A stretch of DNA of 64,000 nucleotides from Perkinsus marinus ATCC 50983 (Eukaryota > Perkinsozoa > Perkinsida > Perkinsidae), in assembly GCF_000006405.1 (NCBI RefSeq), contig NW_003207229.1, positions 8,337 through 72,336 on the forward strand, in the 5' to 3' direction. Each line of letters opens with the position of its first letter. The first letter of the stretch is position 1. The notes beneath the pieces are model-generated. The model had not been told where the DNA came from. It searched no databases and worked only from the letters and a program-made list of their open reading frames with translations. The position numbers and the translations under genes are program-made. Of this stretch, positions 21,640 through 32,559 are shown one piece after another.

Positions 21640-22008
21640 TAATGCATTTGTATCCAACTGTATCACTGGCCACACGTTTCTATCTAGTGTTACCGCCCTG
21701 TGTTCTGGAGTTAATGAGTTCAAGACGTGACGGAAGAGTGGTATCAATACCACCGATGGTGAACCCTACAATGTGGAAACACTAGTCGGCACCCATACGA
21801 AAGGCCCCTCGAAGAGTTCTATAAATACTTACCCCGGACGATGAAAGTGACCACAGAACTCACGACATAGATGTGGTCATGAAAATACATTCCCATAAGC
21901 CTTGTCGACTTACTAACACAAGATTCTCGGCAGAAATATGACTCGGTTTATAATGTTATAGTGAATGTGATAGTGTGGAGTTCAAGTTGAATGGGCCATA
22001 GATGCTTA
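21640..22008. other. spacer between convergent genes
   Basis: 369 bp between the DCAF13 stop and the CDPK stop. It probably holds both 3' UTRs. No other structure was seen. Confidence 0.6.
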
Positions 22009-23943
22009 TCAAGGCGTAGAAGAGCCGACATCATACGACTGCATCATAGCAAGGAACTCTTGGAAGTCGATGAAGCCGTCGCCATTCGTATCGAACTCCC
22101 GAATAATTTCAGCTACAGACTGCTCATCCAAATCGTCCTGCTGGGCAGTACCCATTATCTGCCTGAGCTCGTCCGACGATATCTTCCCGTTCTGCTGTCG
22201 ATCGAGGATCCTGAACGCCTTTCTACACAAGTCGATGCGAGAAAATGTAACCTGCGATATGGCAGCAGCCAAGAACTCTGTGTAATCAATAGCGTCACTA
22301 GCATCAGTGTCGATACCAGCGAAGAGCTCATCAATCTTCGCCTCTCTCATACCTGGTCTCGCCCTCTTCATAGCCTCTCGGAACTCTGGTAGGGTTATTG
22401 TTCCGGAACCAGTCACATCCAGTGCTTCAAACGTACTGTTGATCTCCTTGATCCACGCCGCGCAGCTGCACACCGACAAATTATAAGCAATGGCGTTCAC
22501 GGCTACTTTTCGTAATTTGCTAGCGTGAACGAAGGTCTCGAAGGTCTCAGGACTCAGATGGACCTTATCGGCGTTAGGTCGATACCGCTTCATCCAGGGA
22601 TGCTCCCAAGCTTCAGCGGCAGTCAAGCGTTTACCACAGTCCTTCTCCATCAAATGCCTGATGAGGTCCTTCGCCTCCTCTGAAACATTTCCCCACCACT
22701 TCTCTGGAAACTCTATCCCTTGACTTTTCGTGATTGATTCCAACACTTCGCCGGTAGTAGCGCCTCTGAAAGGCGGATAGCCACCCAGAAGTACAAAAAG
22801 GAGGACTCCCAAGCTCCACATATCCATCCCAGTGTGATGCTGATGACCAGCGATGATCTCAGGGGCCACGTAATAGGGAGTTCCCACCAGACCGTGGAGC
22901 CTCTGGGCCTCCTTACCAAAGTCATTGACCAATGATATCCCACCAGGAGGCACGTCGTTGACGGCATCGCGCTGAGTGCTGACGATATCCACCTTTGGCA
23001 AGCCACAGTAGCGGAGCTCGAACCGTGACACCCTCCGAGCACCCAAGTTGATCTCACGAGTCTGGCCCTCGCAGGAATTCAGCGCACAGGAGTTCTGAAA
23101 AACTCGGGCACTGAAACCAAAATCGATCAACTTGACAGGTGACCGCGGACAAGGCGTTGAGAGGAGTATGTTCTCAGGTTTGATATCGCGATGGATGATG
23201 CCCTTACTATGACAATAGTTAACCGCCGACAGCAGACCCCTGAGGATCCTAGCAGCCTCTGGCTCTGAGAGATAACGCTCCTTAAGAAGGTACTCGGTCA
23301 GATCAGGCCCTCGACAAAGCTCCATGACCAAATAGAACGACATACTGTCCTCATAGATCTCATACAGTTTACAGATGCTAGGATGATCCAGACGCCCCAT
23401 AGCGCCCACCTCACGCTTCATCTGTCGATTGACGATAGATATCTCCTCGAGGCTACACGTCCCACCGCTGAGGGCGGCATCACACTTGGGGATTATTTTG
23501 ATAGCCCGGTGGTCTCCCGTAGCACGACATACGGCTTCACAAACCGACCCTTGAGAGCCGTTCCCGATCACACGCTGGAGCTCGTATTCCCTCAAGAGCT
23601 TCTCTGGACCATGACGGTCCTTGTCTCTCCGGTCGATGATCAACGTCTGGCGTCCTCTAACGAATAGACTACCAGGTTGATTCTCCCTCTTCAGCGCTCG
23701 ATAGGCTCTCTCATGAGACACCGACTGTTCGAACTTCTGGTGCGGACTAGTAGCATCAGAGCTACAGCTGGTGCTATCACCAACGGACATCTCAGGGCTC
23801 ATCGTAGACCTTCGTCGCATTGTACAGACTCCACCCGAACAGGATAACACCCTCTCACTCAGACGCTCGTCAGTAGTGACAGTAGCCACATGGCTGATGC
23901 TACTGTCGTTCACAGATGGTGGCTCTGTCAGCGAGATAGGCAT
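22009..23943 (-). CDS. calcium-dependent protein kinase with enlarged activation segment
   Basis: One intronless frame of about 644 residues, starting at the ATG at 23943 (an upstream in-frame TTG adds six codons). A serine-rich N-terminus of about 120 residues has no MG myristoylation start. The kinase domain shows the glycine loop GNGSQGSV, lysine in AIKII, the catalytic loop HRDIKPEN, DFG, and GTPYYVAPE. A junction (ASKLRKVAVNAIAYNL) leads to four EF-hands: DVTGSGTITLPEF, DTDASDAIDYTEF, DRQQNGKISSDEL and DTNGDGFIDFQEF. Loop positions look able to bind calcium. Between DFG and GTPYY there are about 77 residues where CDPKs usually have about 15-20; the extra piece has four cysteines and no stop. 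This could be a true insertion or an in-frame intron. CDPKs couple Ca2+ to secretion, motility and invasion in apicomplexans. Confidence 0.95.
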   Translation of the reverse strand: MPISLTEPPSVNDSSISHVATVTTDERLSERVLSCSGGVCTMRRRSTMSPEMSVGDSTSCSSDATSPHQKFEQSVSHERAYRALKRENQPGSLFVRGRQTLIIDRRDKDRHGPEKLLREYELQRVIGNGSQGSVCEAVCRATGDHRAIKIIPKCDAALSGGTCSLEEISIVNRQMKREVGAMGRLDHPSICKLYEIYEDSMSFYLVMELCRGPDLTEYLLKERYLSEPEAARILRGLLSAVNYCHSKGIIHRDIKPENILLSTPCPRSPVKLIDFGFSARVFQNSCALNSCEGQTREINLGARRVSRFELRYCGLPKVDIVSTQRDAVNDVPPGGISLVNDFGKEAQRLHGLVGTPYYVAPEIIAGHQHHTGMDMWSLGVLLFVLLGGYPPFRGATTGEVLESITKSQGIEFPEKWWGNVSEEAKDLIRHLMEKDCGKRLTAAEAWEHPWMKRYRPNADKVHLSPETFETFVHASKLRKVAVNAIAYNLSVCSCAAWIKEINSTFEALDVTGSGTITLPEFREAMKRARPGMREAKIDELFAGIDTDASDAIDYTEFLAAAISQVTFSRIDLCRKAFRILDRQQNGKISSDELRQIMGTAQQDDLDEQSVAEIIREFDTNGDGFIDFQEFLAMMQSYDVGSSTP

Positions 23944-23961
23944 CAGAACTAAAGTGAACAA

Positions 23962-25024
23962 ACCTGGGATTGAAACAGAATAGAACGTAGCGGTCCACTA
24001 CACTTTGCTTAACGTTTAATTCGTTTCTGCAACGACCAATTTCGAGGGGATGCACAAGTTTGGAGAAAACGGTTCGAAATGGAAGTATTATACTGACCTT
24101 TCGAATTTGCCACAGATGAGCTATGCCAGTGGCTACGCTACTGATGCTTAACCATAAACGGGTATGTCTAACACCTCTTCAGGATAACGAGACCTCCCAC
24201 TGTGGATCACACAAGCAGATCGAACCTCTCATGCATTCGCGATGAGAGAATTTCGTCGAAAACGATTAGCGCTCGCCCAAAGGAAATCTCGGCGTGAAGC
24301 ACGTGTTCAGAAGACGTATGTGTACGTGTTTGTGGTTCAACTTGTACCATTTATTGCTCGTTAGATATGGACAAATTCTATCTGATTTGCATGCATATGG
24401 TGCATGATACACCGTGTATCTGCTGTGTTGTTAGGCAGACAATCGCATACACCCTGTGTTTGTCTTTCAACCTACGGGCAAGCCTCTTGTCCCCCAACAC
24501 CGTTGGTCCACTTGTCGAGAATATTTAGCCTACTGCAATCATCACCACACTTGCAGACACTCCCTATCGGACTCATGCTACATTTCCTGAGAGTATCTAC
24601 CACAATGCATACCGAACACTATTCCAGCTCTCCACACAAAATGCTCAGTGTGCTTTTCACTCCCCCTAACGAGTGATTTCGATTCTTTTGACATATTGTC
24701 ACACACGACAGATGTCAGCCAAGGTGGCCAACTAGAGAGTTACGGATTGTCGTAGCACAAGGGCGCACCGAAGTTGATCAAACTTGAGCATTACGTGGGA
24801 AACTCGACAGATCTCATGTGCCAGGATAGTCCTTCAAGGACTTTGACTTTAGTCGAGTAGTATGTGCTTAACTTTAAATATTCCCAGCACTTTATACGAC
24901 ATATGCTTACGGGATAGAGTTGCCATATGCGGCAATATATACTCAAGACAGTTTAAACATGGGTAAAATTAACTTCATACTTTCCATTTACACTTCAGCG
25001 TGTGGTGGATGAAGACAGTGCTCC
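23962..25024. other. gene-free stretch
   Basis: No supported exon on either strand. The left part should hold the CDPK promoter and 5' UTR. A CCCAG acceptor-like site at about 23967-23971 could join a non-coding 5' exon. The plus-strand frame 24404-24676 has no coding support. Confidence 0.4.
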
Positions 25025-26092
25025 TCAGGGGAAGCCAGCAGGGCACGTGCATTGCTCGCCAGTGTCAGTTAAACCGGTACTTGATTCGACACCTTGTAGT
25101 TGGCGGATAGTCTCGGTCCTCACGAACTTAGGGGCGATGAAGATCTCTTCTCGGTCAGGACAAGCTCTGAAGGAATTCACAGCGCTTACGCGAGCCAAGC
25201 GTCGTACAACTCCATGACTTACCTTTTATTGAGCGTTGTGTCAAAGGGGGAGTCGCGGTAAAAGCCAGGCATGCACCAGCAGACCTGAAGATCTTCAAAC
25301 CAGTTGTACTCGCACCAGCTGGGAGGACTATCCTTCGGGTACCCTAAACAGAAGGACACATTCGTATACAAACATAGCATTGACTATCAAATTACAGGAG
25401 AATGCGCGGTGTTCATATGCATCCCAGGAAGTCGGGCATGTAGCGTTCAGCTCAGGACCGTGAGGAGGGAGCAATACATATTCAGGCTTCTTCTCGTAGC
25501 ACCTTCCAACGAGCAACTTGTGAAGACCCGAGAGGCCATCCTTACAGCCAATCCCTATTCTTCCGTCCATGATCATTTCCTTTGTCGTTAGGGTCTAATC
25601 GACACTCTGAGAACGGAGCCGTGACGGAAACGAATTCAGTCGCGCAGTGCCCACCAAATTTCTTAGGAGCATCGGTATAACCCTTGTCGTCCTGATGCTT
25701 CTCATGGAGTCTAATACAAAACCTACACCAACCCATAGTGATCTGACGTCCTTCATTAGTGGTACAAACTTACTGCTTGATCTTCTTCTTCCGAACACCG
25801 TACGTCTCTGCATCTTTCCACTTACCATTACAGTCGGACTTGCCATCCTTAGTCTTCACTTTTCCACGACCATTGGCGTACAAGTTGAAGTCTACGTCCT
25901 TCGCGGCGGCCTTCGCTTTGGGCTGCCCTAAGCAGAAAGATCATCACAAACGCAGGCAACCCCACGAGAGTTAGAAAGCGACTCACATCGCCTCTTATCC
26001 TCATCTGCACGCATCAACTTAACTGCCGAAGTACGGTACAGCACGATAAGACTCGCGGCCAGGATAGACGACGCTTTCCAGAGCCATACCAT
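25025..26092 (-). CDS. secreted cysteine-rich protein, about six exons
   Basis: The start is MVWLWKASSILAASLIVLYR, a signal peptide. Exons then join in frame through introns of about 43-57 nt (GTGAGT, GTAAGT, GTAAGG, GTAATT and GTAAGT donors). The mature chain reads DVDFNLYANGRGKVKTKDGK, CNGKWKDAETYGVRKKK, FCIRLHEKHQDDKGY, TAPFSECRLDPNDKG, CYEKKPEYVLLPP, SPPSWCEYNWFEDLQVCWC and ACPDREEIFIAPKF. It ends in GEQCTCPAGFP and the stop at 25025. There are about a dozen cysteines, several in WCEY, VCWC and CTCP pairs, which suggests a disulfide-rich extracellular protein of roughly 260 residues. Every junction found is canonical and in phase. I know no family; the function is unknown. Confidence 0.75.
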
Positions 26093-27028
26093 GGACGTAG
26101 TAGACAGGACAGACAAACTGAGACGACAGGGACAGTAGTCGAGTTCGAATAGTGGAAGCTAGCGAGTTAACGAAGCAGGCACTCATCTTGATCGTATAGT
26201 AGCGGCGAATTGACATATCGTGGAAAAGATGAAACGGTCATCGGCGAGCGAAAATGTGAGCCGTTTCACTGTCATGTTACTCGTAACTATATTTCGCCAA
26301 AGCCGCTGTAGCCAAGGGTAGCATTTATCGTGACGTAGTCAACGAGGCATCGATAGCAGCAACAGTCATTCGAGACGTTCGTGTTCACTGTCAAGTACAT
26401 CTCACCCGGTAGCGGGGAAGTGGAGAAGAATCGAACTAACTCGCGTTGGGTTGCGCATCATCGCTTCTATAGGACGCTCGATGGCTTAGAGCAGCTTGAA
26501 GGAGACTAACTAGGTTCGTTTGTCGTTCGTGATGTGATCCACGACAATGTAGCCTTTTGGTGATGTGGAATGTATGAACCATACGGTTGTCCTCTATATC
26601 ACTCTTGTCACCCTATGGCTCTGCATTCCTCCTATAGTGAGTTCGGTTATTTCCCAGGAAAGTGGGGTGACACTATGTGTTACCACCAACACTGGAACAT
26701 GCTGGTCAGCGATTCTACTCCATTCAATCCGATTGAATTCGTCGATATGCTTGTTTTGCCGAGTAGTTCACAAAATCCCATATCATTTCCAATGTCGCGA
26801 CATATCCTTCTTACACCACCATAATGGTCCTCCAGCAACTCTTTCGTCGCAACGAAACTGCTGATCGTTGGTCGCTGTCTCCGCATTAGTTAATGCTTCC
26901 TCCTTGCGATATGTTATTCTCGATTTCATGATTGTCTTGACAACCCTCGTCACGCTTTCAAATAACACTAGCAACCCAAATCCTCAATGATAACAGCATT
27001 CGAAACAACATCTGGTACATACGCTTCT
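26093..27028. other. unresolved stretch, possible exons on either strand
   Basis: Both strands have open frames at 26565-26980. The plus frame begins with a signal-like MNHTVVLYITLVTLWLC. The minus frame reads TYRKEEALTNAETATNDQQF and could be a further 3' exon of the gene to the right. I cannot choose between them. 26100-26560 shows nothing. Confidence 0.3.
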
Positions 27029-30000
27029 CTACTCTCGATGTTGGTGTTCAGGAACCTCTCCTCGGGAAAGCATTCCGATTAGCTTCCCCGATAGTATCTG
27101 ATCACCGACTTCTATTCCCGAGCTGATTTCTCTTCTCACCTTCAACAGAATCAAGAGTAAAACGAGAACAAGGACAAGCACTGTGAGTTGAACAGTTGGG
27201 GGCTCGGGCCAACCGCGAGGAATCTGATGAGATTACTAATCATCCCAAGAAATGTTGCATTCTGCTACTTTGATAAATGGACATTCGAATTGAAAGACGG
27301 CTCCAATAAATCGATGGTCCCGACTCGCACTCAAAGCATACATTCCGCATCGGCAACAGTCCATCACGTACGCTAGGAAGGCAACCCCCACGCCCACCAC
27401 CGAAGCCGTCACATGAGGTGCAGGTACGACCGCTGACCCTACACAGAACGACCCATTGAGTTCAACAACAAGATCGTCCCCACCTCCTTTTTCCATCCCC
27501 TGTAGCTCTTCCTCGTCCGGGGATTTTCCTATACTATCTGCAGTCCACGGATTGTTCTCAAGTAACATGTCCATCACTCGAGCTTCCAACTACCACAAAC
27601 GCCCATTCTAGCAGCATTCGCAAGAAGCTAATCTCACCTCAGGATCAGCAAATTGGTCTAAGGGATTCACCTCCCAAGGAAACACGACTGGCGGCCGTTT
27701 AGACAGATTTTCCAACCGCTCGAGCTGAGCGAAGACACCAGATAGGATTGGTCTCTCAAGTGGGAGCTTACGGCCAGAGGATAATCCTTGTAATTGAAAA
27801 CGTCCATCATCGCTAGCTCATACATGCACTGGTAGTCTCCGAGGACATCAGCTCCATAAGTTGCCCACTTGTACGCAATCTCATCAGCACCCTCCTCATC
27901 TGAGCCTCGATATTTGCTAACTAAATACAATACTACATGGGGACAATCCTAAGTCTTTCAACGTCAATTCGATCCCTTCTCTAGTCAAATTTGCACAGAA
28001 AATAAATATAAACTCTCCCGAGTTGTCGACTCGGCGAACAACCATACCGTCGGTAGGGTGGGTGTTGTCGGTATGATACCGACAACACCGTGCTAACGGT
28101 ATGATAACAAACAAATATCACGAACATGCGTGCTAAACTACGCGCTGCTCGAGCCCTTACTTAAAGCCCTCACACTATAAGCATCATAGGACCCCAGAGC
28201 AGCCCTCATCCTATAGGTCTCCGAGAGAAGCTTCTGATGATGACCAAACCCTTCTTCTCGTCGCCAAAGACGAGCAGTTAGCCCTTCACTCTGCACCAGT
28301 CGGGAACAGTCTGCAGTCCATTGACAGTATTCACTCTCAGGATGATAGACCGCGTAACGACCTGAATGCAGCGATCCTTAAGTCCACCTAGGTTTACCAC
28401 CTACAGTGGTGATGAGCTCGACATCCATCAACACATGCAAACTCTCCATCAACAACTCTGGCATACCCCTCGGGGTCGTCGTGAGAGCAGTACCATCCAC
28501 GTTCAGGACTTAGGCTGAGCACCTTGAAACAGCTTTCGATCACGACGTTGACGATATTCGTGCGAAAAATGGTATCGAAACTCTCACCCAACACTGGCTT
28601 CCACGTACTCGAAAATGCTCTCTATTTCAAAGTGCGTTCCACAAGCTCGAGCCTTACATCACTAGGAGCGTCCACACCCACCTGCCAGCCCACTGCCTCC
28701 ACAGGAAGGCCCCTCTCCTCAACCAATCGAGCTGCATTAACATGACCAGACTTGAGTCCCATTTCCGAGCCGAACAAGGCAGCCAGGAGTCTAATATCAC
28801 TCGACGTATGTGTGTGCGACTAGAAAAACATACATGACCACCACCAACATCCGATATACTATAAATGCATGCTCCTCACAAAAGCTGTTCCAGAGAGGTG
28901 CTCATTGACGTCAGAATAGCAGACATATTCGCATGATTTCTCCCAAACCACGGGTACCCAATTGGTACGAAATCATGAGATAAACTTTGGAGGGTGGTAA
29001 ATTTTCAGAATGATGGAGTTTCACGACCCGTTTTACGTGAAGTGGCGTAAAACTCGGTGAAGAACGCGATATTCGCGGTGATATGCAGTAGTCGTAAAAT
29101 ATGTTTTTCACTAGTGTTTTTCATATCACTAGGGTGAAACTCCAATATTTATAAGCTTATATTTCTTTATAATTTTCATGTAGATCATAAAAATATGGCA
29201 ATTCCGAATCTATGAGTGTTTCCGTGCGGAGCGTTTCCTACGGTGAGAAACAATGGAACAGTTTCTCCTGGCTTTAGAAAAGAATAACCAAACCTCGAGT
29301 CACTCAAGTCTCCAATACGGCAATGTACAAAACATAAGCAACCAAAGATCACTCCGTTACGAAGGATTTGAATGCGTGCCCAATGGAATCTTTACGCACT
29401 ATAAAGATTTTCCAATACCAACAACATCTCGATACCCAGTCTGTCACTATAAAGTCAACTTACAATTCCGTCCAATATCCGCAGTGTCCGGTGATAGCGC
29501 TTAATCACCGCTAGTAGCCGCTCCAGAGCATCGGCGCAGTCCATAGTAGTAGTCCCCTCAGGACTCGCCACGGTTTCCAGTGCTGGTCTTAGCTTTTCCA
29601 ATACTATATTATATCGTAGCTGCTGCAGGGACGCATGCACCTCTGCGGGGCCTTCTTCCATGTCATCCAAGGACGACTAAAAGGAACGATTAATCTTCAC
29701 AGCAAGATGCAACTATGTCCACATACCACTCCTCCGGCAACTCCCGCTGCGATACTCTCCTCATCAGAGAGGAATGCCGTGAGCTCGTCGATCTGCTCCT
29801 GAGCTGACCAAGCCATACTTCGGTCAATTCAACATTACTTCGATTTTCATACATTTGGAGTTTCACCCTAGTGATATGAAAAAAACATTTCCCGACTACT
29901 GCATATCACCGCGAATATCGTCGCGTTTTTCACCGAGTATCACGCCACTTCGCGTAAAACGGGTGAAATTCCATCGAATTCATTTCACCATACACCCGGG

Positions 30001-31630
30001 TGTGAAAATTTGCACATGCTCGACGACGTGTGATTGTGACACTATAAAAAATTTTCAGGAAATTTTTTTGGGAAGTTTTGCCGAGCCTTTTTATCCGTAC
30101 GAGGTCGGGTAGAAGTGTATAGAAATTAAAAAGGATTTCCCAAAATTTCCTCAGAATTCGCACTAACACGTAGTTATCCACACTGCCATACCCTACCCCC
30201 CACGCCCCCAAGGCACGATACTTACTAAGGTAGCCTTCTAGAGTAGACCACTGATTATGTGGTAGTAACTGATACGACCAGTGTTGAAATACATGTTCGC
30301 TTCCCTCAACTCAGCGAACTAGTTTCCTCACAACTTTATATCAGAATTCTGGTAGAAAGGTACAGAAACCAACGAGAATTACCCAAAATCTCCTCGAAAT
30401 TTCCATATTGTCTACTAACATGTAGTTGACCATCTTCATATTATGAAAATTTTGAGGAGATTTGGGGTAGTTCTTATTGGAAAATATTATTTTCCCACTC
30501 TACATACATGAGTATCACTAATGAGTACTACCTCCAACCACGAGTAGTACATAGACACGTCATCGTCCGGAGCCGGCTTCCCAGGACGGAGATAGAGGGA
30601 ACGAGCATCAGCATCATTGAGAACTCTAAGGCGATCCCAACCGATATTGCCCATTACTGCTTCCGCGATGGGATATGCCTAAGTCGACCCATCCCCCCTC
30701 TCCAAAGGGGTATGTCACTTAACCATCCTAGCGATCTCCATACAGGTCTCCTCATCATTTTCCACCGGTACAGATTCACCACGTAGCACAGCTTCAACGG
30801 CCGGGGGCCGCATGGCTGCCAGCGAGACTGTAGAGGCCGACTCATTCTGGTATCCAAGCTGGTATGACGATATCAAGGCCAGGGCGCCCAGGGAACCTAT
30901 GCAGTGAACAAATATCTTAGGTTGTCAACATAAGGATACGGATGAGGTCCGTTGGAGGAACATATGTTCACTTTTCTCAGCTGAGCGCAGGAGGCGTACA
31001 TACAATTTCGGGTGGAAATACACAGCAACCAACAAAAATTCTTCAAAATTTTCTCAGGATTTTCATTTCATCACCAACACATGTACAGAGTGCCTCAAAT
31101 AAAACACGATATTGCATGAAACTCAAATTCAAAGATACCATTAGAAAGTGCTCACCAAGATCTCTCTCACTAGAAAATTCGTTGAATTCTGCAAGTTACA
31201 TACAATAGCACATTTTTTTCCGAGGGCAGCGTGTAGTTGACCATGTGCATATTTTTCTAATGAGGTCCCTCACAAGTGCGAAATTTATGTACTTCTACTT
31301 GACTACTGTACTACCCCACTACGACACTTTTGTAAAAAAAAATCGACTACGACACTGCAATTACCCCAACTCCTGTACTACATCCCATCGCCGCGCCCTT
31401 GCGATAGAGCCTCATTGCTGGTGGCAGCTCATGCCTTGGTTGTGTATTCCCTCCTAGATTCTGAGACACTATAATAATTGTAGTTTCCAAGAGGTCCTCA
31501 TATAACCTCCACGAGGACTAGGATCCGCTGTATGTGCTCAGCTGATATCAGAGCCTCCCCAGTGTTCCCATCGACGAGAACCCCAGTGGACAATATGAGA
31601 CCGAGGATGGAGTAGCATGAACCAATCTGG
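27029..31630 (-). CDS. large multi-exon gene of unknown function with C-terminal membrane segment
   Basis: Many in-phase exons are visible on the minus strand. From 5' to 3' they include: about 31510-31610 (LISAEHIQRILVLVE); 30720-30920 (GALALISSYQLGYQNESAST, GESVPVENDEETCMEIARM); about 30535-30610 (KVLNDADARSLYLRPGKPAP); 30232-30300 (PHNQWSTLEGYLS); 29730-29818 (MAWSAQEQIDELTAFLSDEE); 29474-29677 (ASLQQLRYNIVLEKLRPALE); about 28870-28940 and 28720-28830 (DIRLLAALFGSEMGLKSGHV); 28140-28360 (YAVYHPESEYCQWTADCSRL); 27790-27930; 27650-27740; and 27380-27590. A hydrophobic run LVLVLVLLLILLK lies near the 3' end, and a stop at 27029. No domain is recognised. The introns at 28950-29470, 29820-30230 and 30300-30530 are unusually long and are filled by dispersed repeats. 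Exons are solid, but the overall model is approximate and could be two genes. Confidence 0.55.
28061..28089. repeat. 13-bp perfect palindrome, 3-nt centre
   Basis: Arms GGTGTTGTCGGTA (28061-28073) and TACCGACAACACC (28077-28089). It falls at an exon-intron border of the large minus-strand gene, where the reading frame is hard to follow. Confidence 0.9.
29020..29145. repeat. left arm of a long imperfect inverted repeat
   Basis: Reverse complement of 29856-29990 with several differences and small gaps. Shared stretches include the region around ATTCGCGGTGATATGCAGTAG and the closing CACTAGGGTGAAACTCCA. The two arms flank about 710 bp that include two exons of the large minus-strand gene. The arms lie in introns. 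Confidence 0.75.
29856..29990. repeat. right arm of a long imperfect inverted repeat
   Basis: Reads TGGAGTTTCACCCTAGTGAT at its outer start, then CTACTGCATATCACCGCGAA, complementary to the left arm at 29020-29145. It may be one half of a foldback or MITE-like element, or one of two oppositely oriented copies of the same element. Confidence 0.75.
30098..30180 (-). repeat. dispersed ~170-bp repeat family, partial copy e
   Basis: Contains CGGGTAGAAGTGTATAGAAA, then a TTTCCCAAAATTTCCTCAGAA stretch (abbreviated), then CTAACACGTAGTTATCCAC. These match the reverse complement of the copies at 32826 and 39815. Confidence 0.65.
30280..30445 (-). repeat. dispersed ~170-bp repeat family, copy c
   Basis: Reverse-complement orientation. 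It runs from CCAGTGTTGAAATACATGTT through GGTACAGAAACCAACGAGAA to ACATGTAGTTGACCAT. It lies in an intron of the large minus-strand gene. Confidence 0.7.
30955..31095 (-). repeat. dispersed ~170-bp repeat family, copy d
   Basis: Reverse orientation: ATATGTTCACTTTTCTCAGC, TTTCGGGTGGAAATACACAG, TTTTCTCAGGATTTTCAT and CACCAACACATGTACA match the family order. Confidence 0.65.
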
Positions 31631-31681
31631 TCTGATCATGAAGGCCAACTCTTATAGATACGATTCCTACGATACTCGGGA

Positions 31682-31778
31682 CTATTGCTGGATTAGGATC
31701 CCGAGGTGCGCTAGGCTTAACGGCAACAGCAATGACCACGAGAGTAACCCGACGCGATAGCTCATATACGAGGCAGGT

Positions 31779-31824
<46 letters not shown>

Positions 31825-31868
31825 CACTACCACTACTACTACTAGTACTACTACTACTACCACTACTA

Positions 31869-31920
<52 letters not shown>

Positions 31921-32559
31921 CTCCCTTCCCTATAGCAGACATAATTTCATTGATAACACTGCCAACCCTTTCTCGAGTTGTCTCCCATCCAGGGTTCTCT
32001 CTAAAAAGATGCCCGAATGCTCTACCACAGAGATCCGCATGCTCATGACGACTCAAGGGGGCCTAAGGAAAACGTCATACGTTCAAACGAATATGATGCC
32101 GATTGAGACCCCAACGCCTCGCGAGGTTCACACTAGAGCTAGAGACTACTACATCTCCTCTCAGCACGGTAGGATCCACTTGATTCTCCAGCTCCCGAAG
32201 AGTCTGATCGAGAGCACCACACTGATAAAACTAGGGGTTAATATCCAATCTATGGCCGTTACGAGACTATTCACATAAAACTCCTCATCGTGTGGTGAGA
32301 AGTGATCAGCAATGGATGTGATAGAGATTCTATCCAAACAGAATTGGCATCTCCGAGCGAACACTGTTACCAATTCCAAGTCTCCTGGTGGTATTTCGGC
32401 GTTATCCACGACAGCACCATCCGGCAGTCTATACTGACCACCCGATAGCATAGGCGTCACAACCCATGGGTCTTGGCCAAGGTCATCGATCACACCCTCC
32501 TCCTCCAGAGTAGCCGCAACCCCTATTATGAGGAGTGCTGCTCGCACGCTACCCAGCAT
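31682..32559 (-). CDS. candidate GPI-anchored surface protein with poly-serine stalk
   Basis: The start MLGSVRAALLIIGVAATLEE gives a short signal peptide. The ectodomain reads LPDGAVVDNAEIPPGDLELV, RRCQFCLDRISITS and HDEEFYVNS. A 40-nt intron (GTAACG to TCAG) leads to CGALDQTLRELENQVDPTV. A second intron, probably about 90 nt with its acceptor just before GCCCCCTTGAG, leads to HEHADLCGRAFGHLFRENPG and SVINEIMSAIGKGG. Then comes a serine run of about 45 codons with a few glycines and threonine, encoded by an AGT microsatellite. The end is RPASYMSYRVGLLSWSLLLP and LSLAHLGIL, a hydrophobic C-terminus without a cytosolic tail. Signal peptide, low-complexity stalk and hydrophobic tail together fit a GPI-anchored or tail-inserted surface protein. 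No family is recognised. The stalk length should vary between strains. Confidence 0.65.
31776..31919. repeat. in-frame trinucleotide microsatellite (ACT/AGT)n
   Basis: About 48 units of CTA/ACT on the plus strand, with a few CCA and TAG interruptions. It is read as AGT serine codons in the minus-strand surface-protein frame. Confidence 0.95.

Noticed and set aside
28700-28830. Similarity of RLLAALFGSEMGLKSGHVNA to the C-terminal part of phosphoglycerate dehydrogenase
   Set aside because: The match is short and vague, and the exons before and after it show no NAD-binding or ACT domain.
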